From: an uncultured Halomicronema sp.
GTDB taxonomy: Bacteria > Cyanobacteriota > Cyanobacteriia > Phormidesmidales > Phormidesmidaceae
Direction of reading: 5' to 3'
Length of the DNA stretch: 64,000 nucleotides
Assembly: GCA_937899725.1 (NCBI GenBank)
Contig: CALCCA010000095.1
Coordinates: 1-64,000 of the forward strand
Shown: positions 18,401-26,147 of the stretch, piece after piece
How positions within the stretch are numbered: position 1 is the stretch's first letter
How the letters are laid out: every line of letters begins with the position of its first letter
The notes under the pieces: model-generated
What the model was told of the DNA's origin: nothing
Databases searched by the model: none
What the model saw: only the letters and a program-made list of their open reading frames with translations
Position numbers and translations under genes: made by a program

Positions 18401-19549
18401 GCTCGCGACGAAGATGCTCGGGTTGAAGACCTCATCCTTGATCCCACGGCTTTCCCCAATGCGGACGAACTGCAACAGGAGGAAAATCTGGGTCGCCTGG
18501 AAGTGTCTACCATCGACGGTGACACGGATAGCGATGGCGACTTTGATGAGCTCTATGCTTACGGCGCTCGCTCGTTCACCATCTTTGATGCTGAGGGCAA
18601 TCTGGTCTTCGACAGTGGCGACGATTTCGAGCAAATCACCACCAGCCTCTTCCCCGCAGATTTCAACTCCACTAACGACGCCAACGGTTCGTTCGACGGC
18701 CGTAGCGACGCCAAAGGCCCTGAGCCCGAAGGCGTGGTGATTGGCGAAGTCGATGGCAGCACCTTCGCGTTTATTGGTCTAGAGCGGGTTGGCGGCGTCA
18801 TGGTGTACGACATCACGAACCCCGCTGAAGCCAGCTTTGTTGACTACCTCAACAACCGCAACTTCGACGTGGAAGTGGAGTTGGCCGATGGCAGCACCAA
18901 CCCAGCGGTCGGTGACCTCGGCCCCGAAGGCTTGACCTTCATCTCGGCAGAGGACAGCCCCACTGGCGAAGCGCTACTGGCCGTTTCGAACGAAGTGAGT
19001 GGCACCACCACCATCTACGAATTCGCAGCCCCAGAGCAGCCCGTTGCTGAAATCCTCGACTTTGAAGGTTTTGATGCCGGTACCAGCATCACTAACCAGT
19101 TCGATGGCGTCAGCATCTCCACAGACACTGAGTTTGGGGCCATGCTGTTTGACACCGACAACATCACCGGTCGTGACTTCGACCTCCGCGCTGACACCCT
19201 GGGCAAGGTGCTGATCATCTCTGAAGATGGCGATGCCTCTGACCCCGATGACAATGCGGATGGCGGCACCTTTAGCTTCGACTTTGATGGCTTGGTCAAC
19301 GTTGCCAGCGTCGGCGTGTTTGACTTCGACCAGGGCGAAGACAACCTCATTACCTTCTACGGGGCTGATGACACCGTCATCGAAACCCAGGAAATTGAGG
19401 GCTTCGGTGACAATGTGCAGGCGCAACTCTCGCTGGGCATTGAAGGAGTCTCCCGCATGGAGATCTTCCTCGAAAACAGCGGTGCCATCACGGACATCGT
19501 CTACAGCCCCTTTGAGGCGGCGACTGATGCGGCGGCGCTAACAGCGTAG
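15494..19549 (+). CDS. Large secreted 5'-nucleotidase/phosphatase with choice-of-anchor I propeller
   Basis: A very acidic 1351-residue protein. Residues ~6-290 are a 5'-nucleotidase-type metallophosphatase: FLSSGDAIIPG and ALGNHEFDFGTEEL provide metal ligands, and the first motif is LLHIADQEAG, not the usual DxH form. Residues ~370-640 are the 5'-nucleotidase C-terminal substrate domain (VVSLKNGGGIRASIGE, LAFNNDLTLLTLTKEEL). Residues ~690-1180 form a propeller-like choice-of-anchor I domain (DMVTFTPDGTKVLVANEGEP, YIAVSPDGTQAFVSLQENNA). A beta-rich domain ends the chain. There is no N-terminal signal peptide, so type I or another export route is inferred. Similar giant phosphatases serve as alkaline phosphatase in cyanobacteria. 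The PHO-box-like repeat upstream fits phosphate-starvation control. Confidence 0.88.
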   Translation: MDELFTLELLHIADQEAGAAAVTDAPNLSAVVQALKDQDLGADGEADNTLFLSSGDAIIPGLFYDASGPVFGAPGIADIQIQNELGIQAIALGNHEFDFGTEELAGLISGQDADGTLGSVLDEEFAGAAFPYLSTNLDFSTDAALAPLEVEGGDAPEANTVTSSVVIDVNGEAVGVVGATTPTLASISSPGDVGISPSPFDSNPTPEQLDALAAEIQAEVDALLAANPELNKVVLLAHMQQLSIELGLAERLVGVDIIVAGGSNTRLFDENDRPRDGDSNQGEYPQFVTNAGGTTTAVVNTDGSYKYVGRLVIDFDADGNIVEGSYDSEVSGAYATDAQGVADLGAEGLVDPEIQAIADAIEAQIILTESNVFGTSEVFLNGNRSGTDAVDDPDGVRTQETNLGNLTADANLAVAQESDPTVVVSLKNGGGIRASIGETLVPAGGTEAVRTVNSEVVDSDGNVVKPEGGISQNDIQTTLAFNNDLTLLTLTKEELVAVLEHGVGALPDVAGAFPQIAGVKFSFDPDLPEGDRIQSAAIFDEDDNLVTELVREGEIVGNPSEEFRIVTLGFLAAPRFDDVTGEFTGGGDGYPFPNTNTDPEAGELGDPAVVARVNLLSLEQEDAQTGDATFADDGTEQDALAEYLLDNFEDAPFDEADTGRDLDERIQNLDFREDTILGDDGGSTPVEGPLSVLGTFETGVFDDGAAEINAYDPGSQRLFVVNSNSVTIDILDLSDPTNPTKIGEIDATEFGAGANSVAVNDGIVAVAIENEVVTDNGEVVFFDADGEFLGEVEVGALPDMVTFTPDGTKVLVANEGEPDDGVDPEGSISIIDLSNGVENATVETADFTAFDGQEDDLRAEGVRIFPDATFSQDAEPEYIAVSPDGTQAFVSLQENNAVAVVDIANKAVTDIIGLGAKDHSVEGNGIDASDRDDAINIDTYPVFGLFMPDAIASYEFNGTNYFVTANEGDARDEDARVEDLILDPTAFPNADELQQEENLGRLEVSTIDGDTDSDGDFDELYAYGARSFTIFDAEGNLVFDSGDDFEQITTSLFPADFNSTNDANGSFDGRSDAKGPEPEGVVIGEVDGSTFAFIGLERVGGVMVYDITNPAEASFVDYLNNRNFDVEVELADGSTNPAVGDLGPEGLTFISAEDSPTGEALLAVSNEVSGTTTIYEFAAPEQPVAEILDFEGFDAGTSITNQFDGVSISTDTEFGAMLFDTDNITGRDFDLRADTLGKVLIISEDGDASDPDDNADGGTFSFDFDGLVNVASVGVFDFDQGEDNLITFYGADDTVIETQEIEGFGDNVQAQLSLGIEGVSRMEIFLENSGAITDIVYSPFEAATDAAALTA

Positions 19550-19561
19550 GCCCACGAACCT

Positions 19562-19641
19562 GCGCCACCACCCAGCTGGGCGGTGGCGCTCCCTAACGGT
19601 CTGACCTTGATGCTGCTTTGCTCAAACGGCAAAGCAGCGTC
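19562..19641 (+). terminator. Two consecutive hairpins after the phosphatase gene
   Basis: First, GCGCCACC / GGTGGCGC enclosing CCCAGCTGGG (19562-19589). Second, GCTGCTTTG / CAAAGCAGC with a 9-base loop (about 19613-19639). Neither has a U-tract, but both follow the stop codon closely and separate this gene from the next one on the same strand. Confidence 0.5.
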
Positions 19642-19827
19642 AGCCCACAAATATTTCAACAATTTGACTGATATCCACAGGGGGCGATCGCCAGTGGAGG
19701 CGATCGTCGATTTCGAGCTGTGACTGATTCAAGAACAAGGTTTCTCTTTCGCCCAGTTAGGGAACTTGTTCACCTTGGGTTGAATTTTTCCCCACACTTC
19801 TCATCCATAAATTTAAGGAGCAACCGC

Positions 19828-22800
19828 ATGGTAGCGACCGATTTATTTTTTTCGGAATATGTTGAAGGCAGCAGCTTCAATAAAGCTTTAGAGATTGCCA
19901 ACTTTACAGGCAGTGATATTGATCTATCCGAATATTCTGTCGAAATCTACTTCAACGGCAACACTTCGCCTAACACAGCTCTCATCCTGAGCGGCACCCT
20001 AGCAGATGGCAATGTCTACGTGATTGCTGATGATGGCGCTGATGCAGCCATCCTGTCTGTTGCTGATTTGACTCCTAGCAATAGTTTTTTCAATGGCAAT
20101 GACGCGATCGCACTTCTAAGAAATGGTCAGATTGTTGATGTCTTTGGCCAAATTGGTGTCGATCCAGGCAGTTCTTGGCCAGGGGGAGGGGCCAATGTCA
20201 CCCTGCGGCGTCAATCTGCCATCACAGCTGGCGATCCGGATGGCAGCGATGCTTTCGACGCCTCTGCAGAGTGGGATAGCTTCCCCAGTGATACCTTCGA
20301 CGGTCTGGGCACGCATACCATTGACAACGGCTCGACTACGCCAAGTGTCAGCCTCAATGAGCTGCGGATTTCTTCCCCCAGCGCCTCTGACAACGACAGC
20401 AACTTTGTCGAACTCTTTGGTGAGGCCAACACGACCCTCGACGGCCTTTCGTTGGTCTTACTGTCGGGCGAGTTTGAGCCCGGTCAGGTAGACTTTGCCT
20501 TCGATCTCAGCGGCACTGCCACCGACGAAAATGGTTTCTTTTTGCTGGCGAATGCGGATATTAGCAGCGTGATCTCTCAAGCCGAGGTCGATGCCACGGA
20601 TCAGATTGCTGCCTTTGACTTCATTGGTTCGCCGTCTACCTTCTTAGTCGTCGATGGCTTTACCGGACAAGCGGGTGATGATTTGGATGTTGATAATGAT
20701 GGCGTTTTCGATAGTGCGATCGGCACCATCATCGACTCGGTTTCACTCATTGATGGCGACAGCAATGCCGATGTGAACTATAGCGACACCGTACTCGGGC
20801 CAAGTGGGACCTTTCCTCCGGCTGGCATCGCTCGTGATGTCGATGGCACGGGTCCGTTTCAACCCCTGGCGTTTGGCGACTTCTCGGCTGATACACCAGG
20901 CTTTTCGAACGAAGCGCCACCCCCGCCTGACGAAACGACCCCCATTTTCGATATTCAGGGGGCGGCTCATACGTCGCCACTGCTGGGTCAAACAGTGACC
21001 ACCACCGGCATTGTGACGGCGGTTGATGACAATGGGTTTTATCTGCAAGATGCAGTGGGTGATGGCAACATTGCCACCTCTGATGCCATTTTCGTCTTCA
21101 CAGACAGTGCTCCGGGTATCAGTGTTGGCGATGAGTTGGCAGTAGCCGGTACCGTTGCCGAATTTACCCCAGGGGGAGCTTCCACCCGCAACCTCTCAAC
21201 GACCCAGATTAGCGGCGTCTCTAACGTCACGGTTATCAGCAGCGGTAATGATTTGCCGGCTGCCGTCAGCTTGGGGCAGGGGGGCCGGGTACCGCCCAGC
21301 GCAAACATCGACGATGATGCCTTTGCCAGCTTTGACCCCAGCACTGACGGGATTGATTTCTTCGAGTCTTTAGAAGGCATGCGCGTGACGGCTCAGAACG
21401 CCGTTGCCGTCTCTGGGACTAACCGCTTTGGTGAAATCTTTACCGTCGTCGACGGAGGGGCCGATGCGAGTGGCCTCAGCGATCGCGGCACACTGAACAT
21501 CAGTCCTGATGACTTCAACCCGGAAAAAGTGCAGATTGACGAAGACTCTGGAGTCTTCGACTTTGAGTTTCCCGAGGTCAATGTTGGCGACGTCCTCGGC
21601 GATGTGACGGGAGTGGTCAGCTATGGCTTTGGCAATTTCGAAATCTTGCCCACCGAAGATTTCACTGGCAACATTAAATCGTCTGAGTTACCGCCCGACG
21701 TCAGCTCCCTGGTCGGCGATGACGATTCGTTGACCGTCGCGAGCTACAACGTCCTCAACCTTGACCCCATCGTCGAAGATCAGGCCAAAACCAACAACGG
21801 TGAAGCGCGCAATGTCGATGATGACCTGGGTAACGGTCGGTTTGACGCGATCGCTGCACAAATCGTCAATAACTTGAATTCCCCCGACATCATTGGCCTA
21901 CAAGAGGTGCAAGACAATACCGGGGGTGAAATCGTTGATGATGTCACTTCCGCCAGTGAAACCCTGCAGTTGCTCATCGATAAAATCGTCGCGGCGGGCG
22001 GGCCAGAATACGAATTCGTCGACAACCCGTTCATCACTGATGAGGCGAGCGGTGGCCAGCCCGGCGGCAACATTCGCACGGCCTTTTTGTATAACCCTGA
22101 CCGGGTCGATTTGGTAGCAGACTCGGTACAAACTATTGGCGGCCAGGGCGCTGGAGAAGCCTTTGAAGGCGCTCGTCTGCCGCTCGTCGCCGACTTTGAG
22201 TTCAACGGTGAAACCGTCACCGTGGTGAATAACCACTTCTCATCAAAGGGAGGCAGCGCCCCGATTTTGGGCGTCGAGCAACCCTTTGATCAACGCCAAG
22301 AAGACGTCAGCGTCAACGGTTCGCTCGATGAGCGCCAGGCTCAATCGCAAGCCGTGCAAGACTTCGTCAATGGGTTGGCAGACGACGCCAATGTGGTGGT
22401 CGTAGGTGACTTCAACGAGTTCGAGTTTGTTTCCCCCGTCGAGGAGCTAGCAACCAATAGCGGCCTCACCAACCTGACGCATACGCTGCCGGCAGATGAG
22501 CGCTATAGCTTCATTTTTCAGGGGAATTCGCAAGCGCTTGACCACATTCTGGTCAGTGAGAATTTGGCGGCAGACGCGGAGTTTGACATCGTCCATGTCA
22601 ACTCTGAGTTTGCGGAAACTGACAGCCGTGCCAGTGACCACGATCCGCTTTTGACTCGGCTCACCTTCGCCGCGCCCGTCAATGTCATTGACGCCGGCAC
22701 CGCCGGACGAGATCGCCTGACCGGTACCGATGGCAATGACCGCATGATTGGCTCTCAAGGACGTGATCAGATCACGACCGGCGGCGGCAACGATGTGATC

Positions 22801-23061
22801 GTCTACACCAGCATCGTAGAGGCGGGCGACATCATCACTGACTTTGCAGTCGGCAGTGACCAGATTGATCTGTCTGAAGTGCTGACGAGTCTGGGATACG
22901 ACGGCAATGACGCCTTTGCCGATGGCTACCTCGGCTTCAGCAACCGTAATGCCGATACCGTGCTAACGCTGGATGCCGATGGGACAGCGGGCTCTGCCCA
23001 GGCTCGCAGCTTCCTCTTAGCCCAAGATGCAGTGCTAACGGCGAGCGACATCGTGGTGTAA
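19828..23061 (+). CDS. ExeM/NucH-type extracellular nuclease with lamin-tail and RTX domains
   Basis: The start is ATG 19828, preceded by AAGGAG (19815-19820); an upstream frame to 19720 lacks homologous sequence. The 1077 residues contain a lamin-tail domain (1-~115, LFFSEYVEGSSFNKALEIAN) and a second one (~172-330). An OB-like region follows (TTTGIVTAVDDNGFYLQDA). The EEP nuclease domain is at ~610-950, with SLTVASYNVLNLDP, IIGLQEVQDN, VVNNHFSSKGG, VVVGDFNEFE and ASDHDP. It ends with glycine/aspartate RTX repeats (GTDGNDRMIGSQGRDQI) and a short RTX-associated C-terminal domain. RTX repeats bind calcium and mark type I secretion. The likely role is extracellular DNA degradation, perhaps for phosphate with the upstream phosphatase. 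Confidence 0.9.
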   Translation: MVATDLFFSEYVEGSSFNKALEIANFTGSDIDLSEYSVEIYFNGNTSPNTALILSGTLADGNVYVIADDGADAAILSVADLTPSNSFFNGNDAIALLRNGQIVDVFGQIGVDPGSSWPGGGANVTLRRQSAITAGDPDGSDAFDASAEWDSFPSDTFDGLGTHTIDNGSTTPSVSLNELRISSPSASDNDSNFVELFGEANTTLDGLSLVLLSGEFEPGQVDFAFDLSGTATDENGFFLLANADISSVISQAEVDATDQIAAFDFIGSPSTFLVVDGFTGQAGDDLDVDNDGVFDSAIGTIIDSVSLIDGDSNADVNYSDTVLGPSGTFPPAGIARDVDGTGPFQPLAFGDFSADTPGFSNEAPPPPDETTPIFDIQGAAHTSPLLGQTVTTTGIVTAVDDNGFYLQDAVGDGNIATSDAIFVFTDSAPGISVGDELAVAGTVAEFTPGGASTRNLSTTQISGVSNVTVISSGNDLPAAVSLGQGGRVPPSANIDDDAFASFDPSTDGIDFFESLEGMRVTAQNAVAVSGTNRFGEIFTVVDGGADASGLSDRGTLNISPDDFNPEKVQIDEDSGVFDFEFPEVNVGDVLGDVTGVVSYGFGNFEILPTEDFTGNIKSSELPPDVSSLVGDDDSLTVASYNVLNLDPIVEDQAKTNNGEARNVDDDLGNGRFDAIAAQIVNNLNSPDIIGLQEVQDNTGGEIVDDVTSASETLQLLIDKIVAAGGPEYEFVDNPFITDEASGGQPGGNIRTAFLYNPDRVDLVADSVQTIGGQGAGEAFEGARLPLVADFEFNGETVTVVNNHFSSKGGSAPILGVEQPFDQRQEDVSVNGSLDERQAQSQAVQDFVNGLADDANVVVVGDFNEFEFVSPVEELATNSGLTNLTHTLPADERYSFIFQGNSQALDHILVSENLAADAEFDIVHVNSEFAETDSRASDHDPLLTRLTFAAPVNVIDAGTAGRDRLTGTDGNDRMIGSQGRDQITTGGGNDVIVYTSIVEAGDIITDFAVGSDQIDLSEVLTSLGYDGNDAFADGYLGFSNRNADTVLTLDADGTAGSAQARSFLLAQDAVLTASDIVV

Positions 23062-23070
23062 GCAAGTTCG

Positions 23071-23111
23071 GTGCTGGGTGGCGGTTGGTCTTGAGACTGG
23101 CCGCCCAGCAC
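23071..23111 (+). terminator. Hairpin after the nuclease gene
   Basis: GTGCTGGGTGGC pairs with GCCGCCCAGCAC (one G-U pair) across a 17-base loop, beginning 9 bases after the stop. There is no run of T after it. Confidence 0.5.
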
Positions 23112-23363
23112 TCGCTGGCGCGCAACCACTATTTGTGGGTTTGAGCGCGATCGCACTCTTTGAAAAGGGGACTTTCTTCACAAAAATGTGCGATAGAAAA
23201 TCCGCATGTCGTCAAGGATACAAACCTCAAAAAAAGATTGGGGTGCGCTCCGACCAACTCTTTAAAGAATCAGTGATATCACTTATTTAAGCGTATCTTT
23301 TTTTCGCTAATTCTTTTAGTTTCAAGGTGTATCAATGATGTTCCTTCACTCAATCTCGGAATC

Positions 23364-23891
23364 ATGAAAAATCTTCAACTTCAATCTGTGCTAACGACTG
23401 GTTTTTCTGTTGTTACAGTGATGGCGATCGCGTTACCCGCTACGGCGGCCAACATCACCTATGACTTCACCGTGACGCCTGATTTTGGGCCATTATTAGG
23501 CGAAAGCTATGCGGGCTCATTTACATTTAACGATACTAATCTCATTGGCTTCGGCGAAGAATTCATCACCGTAGATTCCTTCAGCTTTAGCTTTTTAGGT
23601 GTTGACTATACTGAAGCTGACGGTGCAGCAGAAGAACCTGAAGCGACTTTTTTTGATGGCAGCTTTCTGGGCCTAGGGTTTTCCGAAGATGACTTTTCTT
23701 TTATCGCTGGATTCCTTGATTTGAGCGAAGCATTTTTTGCTTATGATCTGGCCGCAGGCAGCGGCACTGGTGACATTATTTACACTCAGGTTCCTGACCA
23801 AAAGAGTGTTCCCGAACCAGCTTCAGTGCTGGCGCTCCTGGCCATCGGGGCAGCAGGAGCAACGTCTGCTCGCCGTCGTCAGTCGGCATAG
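23364..23891 (+). CDS. PEP-CTERM sorting-domain protein
   Basis: A 175-residue exported protein. The signal peptide is about residues 1-28 (hydrophobic VLTTGFSVVTVMAIALP, ending ATAA). A beta-rich acidic middle region (YDFTVTPDFGPLLGESYAGS) follows, without cysteine. The C-terminus is a classical PEP-CTERM tag: VPEPASVLALLAIGAAGA, then RRR. Such tags are cut and processed by an exosortase as the protein is placed on the cell surface or in extracellular polymer. No exosortase gene is in the window. A perfect 12-bp palindrome, AGTGATATCACT (23272-23283), lies about 80 bases upstream of the start and could be an operator. Confidence 0.88.
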   Translation: MKNLQLQSVLTTGFSVVTVMAIALPATAANITYDFTVTPDFGPLLGESYAGSFTFNDTNLIGFGEEFITVDSFSFSFLGVDYTEADGAAEEPEATFFDGSFLGLGFSEDDFSFIAGFLDLSEAFFAYDLAAGSGTGDIIYTQVPDQKSVPEPASVLALLAIGAAGATSARRRQSA

Positions 23892-23921
23892 TCCAGGCTC
23901 ACGATTGACTCACTAACTCCC

Positions 23922-23956
23922 ATTCCTCGCCAGCTGATATTCGGTCGGCGGGGAAT
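23922..23956 (+). terminator. Hairpin after the PEP-CTERM gene
   Basis: ATTCCTCGCC pairs with GGCGGGGAAT with one mismatch, across a 15-base loop, 30 bases after the stop codon. Confidence 0.5.
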
Positions 23957-24046
23957 AGTGTTAGGAAATTTCCCAGAAAGAATCTATCGGCTTGTCGGGT
24001 ACTGTTAGCAGAACGTAACGCACCATAGGGTTAGTATTTTTACTCT

Positions 24047-24176
24047 TAGGGCGCGTCATCAATTAAACCCGAAAGCCTGACGTTATGGACATTACCGCGC
24101 CCGTTCCATAAAACTGGCTAGCGGCTGAACCGCTTTCAGCATCAGGACTCAGCCGCTAAATGATGACAGCCTCTAG
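24047..24176 (+). repeat. MITE-like element, family R2, copy 1 (130 bp)
   Basis: The left end TAGGGCGCGTCATCA and the right end, which on the opposite strand reads CTAGAGGCTGTCATCATTTA, are imperfect inverted repeats. A second copy of exactly the same length is at 59756-59885. It has no coding capacity. Imperfect terminal repeats and constant length suggest a non-autonomous transposon mobilised by an IS elsewhere in the genome. Confidence 0.75.
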
Positions 24177-24536
24177 CAATCTCCTTGAGCGATTAGGATT
24201 TTTCCCAGTCCACCCTCTCTTCGTTTAGGCCGTGTGACCGGTTTTCTCAAGGCTCCTATCCATCATCGAATGCTCGCACGGGGACAGCTAGACGGAGTAG
24301 AGCTCCGCTTCATTGGGCCAAAACTGCACCACATTTCACCGACTCAGCTTTCTCAGATAAGTCTCATCCGTCGCTCAGAGGAGTATCAGCAGCGGCTCAG
24401 GCCCAACCGTCATAGTGAAACCAGTGAATTAAAAACCAATATCGATCAGTACCTGAGGTTCTCTCTGCACCTTTAGAGTTCAGTTAGTTGAGAAATAAAT
24501 GGTCACTTACTCGATATTGATCGAGGAGACCAGACT

Positions 24537-24773
24537 ATGAAACGGTTTGCCACTGTATTTGCAGTTCTTGCGTTAGTTGCTGGGGCGATCTCGCCCGCTG
24601 CCTACGGCGTCGATTTTGATGAACTGCGTCGCGAAAATCTCGACAAAGACGCCACAACCCACGAAGAGTTGCGTCGCGGCCACCTAGACGGCGTGAAAGC
24701 GGTTGACTTCGATGAGCTGCGTCGCGAAAACCTTGATAAGGATGCCCGCAATGTTTCGGGGTTAGAGGCTTAG
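24537..24773 (+). CDS. Small exported protein with three ELRR repeats
   Basis: A 78-residue protein with strong ribosome-binding site GAGGAG. The signal peptide is residues 1-24 (MKRFATVFAVLALVAGAISP, cleavage near AAYG-VDF). The mature ~54 residues are three copies of a ~15-residue unit: VDFDELRRENLDKDA, THEELRRGHLDGVKA, then VDFDELRRENLDKDA again. The first and third are identical in protein but differ at synonymous sites in DNA, so selection keeps the amino-acid sequence. The repeats are highly charged and probably helical. No family is recognised. A good terminator follows, so it is a monocistronic, probably well-expressed gene. Confidence 0.75.
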   Translation: MKRFATVFAVLALVAGAISPAAYGVDFDELRRENLDKDATTHEELRRGHLDGVKAVDFDELRRENLDKDARNVSGLEA

Positions 24774-24854
24774 AGATTATTGACTTGGGCATCAATTAAC
24801 AGCTGTGTTCCCTGACGTTGAATTAACAACGTCCCTTTTTACACCACACCCACG

Positions 24855-24886
24855 ACGCTCCTGTTTTTTCAGGAGCGTTTTTTATT
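24855..24886 (+). terminator. Rho-independent terminator
   Basis: GCTCCTG / CAGGAGC stem with a TTTTTT-containing loop, followed directly by GTTTTTTATT. This is the clearest intrinsic terminator in the window and ends the small repeat-protein transcript. Confidence 0.85.
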
Positions 24887-24923
24887 GAAGGCTTTTGCTA
24901 AGAGCGGTCATCAGTAAACCTCT

Positions 24924-24999
24924 TGTCGCAGTCGCCAGTCCGGTGAGGAGCAGACTGCGGAGCCACTTTGCTGATGCGCGCAGGATCAGATTGCCGCTA
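24924..24999 (+). repeat. Dispersed repeat R3, copy 1
   Basis: About 75 bases that match, in inverted orientation, 56499-56580. The shared core includes CAGTCCGGTGAGGA and CAGACTGCGGAG. In translation both copies contain ASPVRxRLRSHFA and RIR, so the repeat may be debris of a coding sequence. Confidence 0.6.
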
Positions 25000-25014
25000 A
25001 CAGCCCAACGTTTC

Positions 25015-25130
25015 ATACCAATTCTCTGAAACTGGACTACAGATCTTCCTTTCGACTCCGCTCAAGGAACGTAGGCTGAGCGGAGTTGAAGCCGACTTGT
25101 CTATGTGGCTGTAATTTGTAGAACTGGTAT
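25015..25130 (+). repeat. MITE-like repeat, family R1, 116 bp copy
   Basis: Starts ATACCAATTCTCTGAAACTG and ends GTAGAACTGGTAT, with the termini inverted. The interior has a dyad (CGACTCCGCTCA / TGAGCGGAGTTG). It lies 47 bases from the stop of the siderophore-binding lipoprotein gene. Confidence 0.8.
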
Positions 25131-25177
25131 CACACTGACAATGATTGCCGTCGGGGCGGATCAGCAAGCTTTGTCGG

Positions 25178-26143
25178 CTACTCTACCTCTTCTGCCTGAG
25201 GAAAGGTGCGGGCCAAACAGGTCTCAATATCTTGCAAAATCTGCTGCGCGGCTAAGAGGCTGCGCCCTGAACTCCACACATCGCCCGCCACTTCACAAAC
25301 GGCATCCTGCTGTACCGCCTCTAACTGCGACCATAACCGGTCATTCATAAACGTCTCTTTAGAGGTATTTCTCCAAGCCGCGTTATGAATCAAAAAAATC
25401 ACATCGCCGTCTGGGCCAGCTAAATCTTCACGAGAGAGCCTGACAAAAGATTCTTCTTCAAGACTCTGGGCCGCACTGCGGGCAAACCCCAGCTCTTGGA
25501 GAATCGAGCCCGAAAAGCTTTTGGGCGTGCTGCCGACCAAGCCTCTAGGGGTAGACGATAGCACCGACACTGCGATGGTCTCTGGCGGCGGATCAAGGGA
25601 TGACTTGAGTGCCGTCAACTGCTGTTGATAGTCGGCTAAGAGCACCTCAGCCTGCTCCGATCGCCCGAGCGCCGCCGCAAAAATGCGAAAGTTATTTTTC
25701 CAGTCCCAACTGCGACCAAACCCTTGGATGAAAACCGTGGGAGCAATTTGAGACAGCCGCGGATACAGCCGTTCTGAAATGCTTTTGGCCCCCAGAATTA
25801 AGTCCGGTTCTAGCCGCAAAATCGTTTCTAGGTTGGGCTGGTTGTATTCGCCGACGACTTCAATATCCTGAACCGCATCCTCCAAATAGCCGGGCGGTGC
25901 CCCATAGCGAATGGTGCCCACCGGCTGAATCCCCAATGCCAAAGCCGCATCGAGCGGCGTCGTATCAATCACCACTACCCGCTCGGGCGATCGCGGCACT
26001 TGCGTGGTGCCCATGATGTGCTCAACGGGCCGGGTGGGGACCGTCGGATCGACGACGGGCGGGGCTGCGGCCTGGGGCTGACAGCTGGCCAACAGCAGAC
26101 CCAGCAGAAAGCCTAGAGCGCGGGTGTAAAGGGCGTGAGTCAT
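25178..26143 (-). CDS. Siderophore-binding lipoprotein, ABC importer component
   Basis: A 321-residue protein from ATG 26143. The lipoprotein signal ends in LLASC, so it is anchored after Cys ~19. The rest is a FecB/BtuF class III periplasmic-binding fold: VEHIMGTTQVPRSPERVVVI is the first strand, NLETILRLEPDLILG the typical hinge region, and VFLIHNAAWR and AVQQDAVCEVAGDVWSSGRS the C-lobe. The family binds Fe(III)-siderophores and hands them to a FecCD-type permease. No such permease is encoded in the window. The start lies 4 bases after the stop of the upstream TonB receptor, so the two are co-translated as one operon. Confidence 0.9.
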   Translation of the reverse strand: MTHALYTRALGFLLGLLLASCQPQAAAPPVVDPTVPTRPVEHIMGTTQVPRSPERVVVIDTTPLDAALALGIQPVGTIRYGAPPGYLEDAVQDIEVVGEYNQPNLETILRLEPDLILGAKSISERLYPRLSQIAPTVFIQGFGRSWDWKNNFRIFAAALGRSEQAEVLLADYQQQLTALKSSLDPPPETIAVSVLSSTPRGLVGSTPKSFSGSILQELGFARSAAQSLEEESFVRLSREDLAGPDGDVIFLIHNAAWRNTSKETFMNDRLWSQLEAVQQDAVCEVAGDVWSSGRSLLAAQQILQDIETCLARTFPQAEEVE

Positions 26144-26147
26144 GGGG

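Larger units (their letters stand above)
23892..24536. other. Intergenic with MITE-like element R2
   Basis: About 645 bases. It contains a terminator-like hairpin (23922-23956), the 130-bp R2 element (24047-24176) and, at the right end, the leader and GAGGAG ribosome-binding site (24523-24528) of the small repeat-protein gene. An open frame at 24234-24476 shows no family features and is not called. Confidence 0.5.

Noticed and set aside
24234-24476. Plus-strand open frame of 80 codons next to R2
   Set aside because: No recognisable motif or ribosome-binding site; neighbouring MITE and terminator DNA make a chance frame likely.
24600-24750. Direct repeats as a possible CRISPR-like or satellite array
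   Set aside because: The repeats are in frame, encode conserved protein units and differ at synonymous sites, so they are coding repeats.
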